From the NCBI GenBank assembly GCA_031279875.1, contig JAITHS010000344.1:1-5869 (forward strand): 5,869 nucleotides of DNA, written 5' to 3'. This stretch comes from Tannerella sp. (GTDB taxonomy: Bacteria > Bacteroidota > Bacteroidia > Bacteroidales > Tannerellaceae). A program made the translations under genes and the position numbers. Below, in pieces: positions 5,763 to 5,869 of the stretch (its first letter is position 1; each line of letters begins with the position of its first letter). The notes below the pieces were generated by a model, which worked only from the letters and a program-made list of their open reading frames with translations, was not told the DNA's origin and made no database searches.

Positions 5763-5783
5763 TCTCAACTCTCAACTCTCAAC
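5763..5783. repeat. 7-base tandem repeat (TCTCAAC) across a stop codon
   Basis: Three perfect units at 5763-5769, 5770-5776 and 5777-5783. On the minus strand they encode the last residues (LRVES) and the TGA stop of the right-end gene. Gain or loss of one unit would change the reading frame at the extreme C-terminus. Confidence 0.8.
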
Positions 5784-5869
5784 TCCTCATATATTTTTCC
5801 CAAATCTTTTGCCATTTCGGTATCGCTGTAACGTTCTTGTGCGAGCCGCAGGGCATTATCTTTGCAGGA
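5765..5869 (-). CDS. C-terminal end of an unidentified protein, possibly a glycosyltransferase (partial)
   Basis: The minus-strand frame from the right edge gives 34 residues to a TGA at 5765-5767. They include ALRLAQERYSDTEMAKDLGK followed by IYEELRVES. The pattern of an amphipathic helix with a (R/K)-x-(Y/F)-S-x-x-x-x-A motif and a final IYEEL resembles the C-terminal helix of GT-B family 4 glycosyltransferases, where a similar stretch closes the protein. That identity rests on one short helix and is tentative. The last few residues come from the 7-base tandem repeat, so the ancestral stop may have lain elsewhere. The gene is upstream of, and in the same direction as, the operon starting at 5437, which has its own promoter. 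Confidence 0.55.
   Translation of the reverse strand, partial: SCKDNALRLAQERYSDTEMAKDLGKIYEELRVES

Larger units (their letters stand above)
5438..5764. other. Intergenic region rich in repeats and hairpins
   Basis: 327 bases with no credible gene. A 67-codon open frame on the minus strand (5565-5768) runs through hairpins and the 52-bp repeat and has no protein-like motifs. In order from the right the region holds nested inverted repeats (5695-5757), the 52-bp repeat (5634-5685), a TTTCTGC tandem repeat (5614-5634), an 11-base tandem repeat (5537-5565) and the operon promoter (5459-5466). Confidence 0.7.

Noticed and set aside
5565..5768. 67-codon open frame on the minus strand
   Set aside because: It spans hairpins and the 52-bp repeat, shares VLNPASGL with the spurious frame at the other repeat copy, and shows no domain-like sequence.

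Overview
The window looks like chromosomal DNA from a member of the Bacteroidota, probably Bacteroidales. The evidence is an ECF sigma factor followed by an anti-sigma protein with a DUF4974-like C-terminus, a TAnnTTTG-type -7 promoter element (TATCTTTG) 21 bases upstream of a start codon, a general lack of Shine-Dalgarno sequences, and two Tat-exported sugar-type enzymes of kinds common in that phylum. The assignment rests on these motifs alone; no search was run. Every gene lies on the minus strand, so transcription runs from high to low coordinates.

Right end (5869 to about 5438): the last 34 codons of a gene entering from outside, possibly a glycosyltransferase, end inside a 7-base tandem repeat. 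About 330 bases of non-coding, repeat-rich DNA follow. It holds strong nested hairpins, one copy of a 52-bp palindromic repeat, two further short tandem repeats and the promoter of the next operon.

Centre (5437 to 1296): a tight three-gene operon. It encodes a Tat-signal Gfo/Idh/MocA-type oxidoreductase, an AAA-like ATPase fused to a PD-(D/E)XK nuclease-like domain, and a Tat-signal TIM-barrel protein of the sugar phosphate isomerase/epimerase (AP endonuclease 2) family. The two exported enzymes are a plausible pair for oxidation and epimerisation of a carbohydrate in the periplasm. The ATPase-nuclease between them is functionally out of place.

Left part (1295 to 1): a 192-base gap carries the second copy of the 52-bp repeat (51/52 identical, same orientation). 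It is followed by an ECF sigma factor gene and its anti-sigma gene, which runs off the left edge. The anti-sigma protein appears to join its transmembrane segment directly to a DUF4974-like domain, without the usual periplasmic FecR domain, and its start codon lies in a perfect 9-bp hairpin. In such systems a TonB-dependent SusC/SusD-type transporter usually lies further downstream, beyond the left edge.

The observations most worth a second look are the shortened FecR-like protein and the hairpin at its start, the ATPase-nuclease inside a sugar-enzyme operon, and the pair of direct repeats that bracket that operon.
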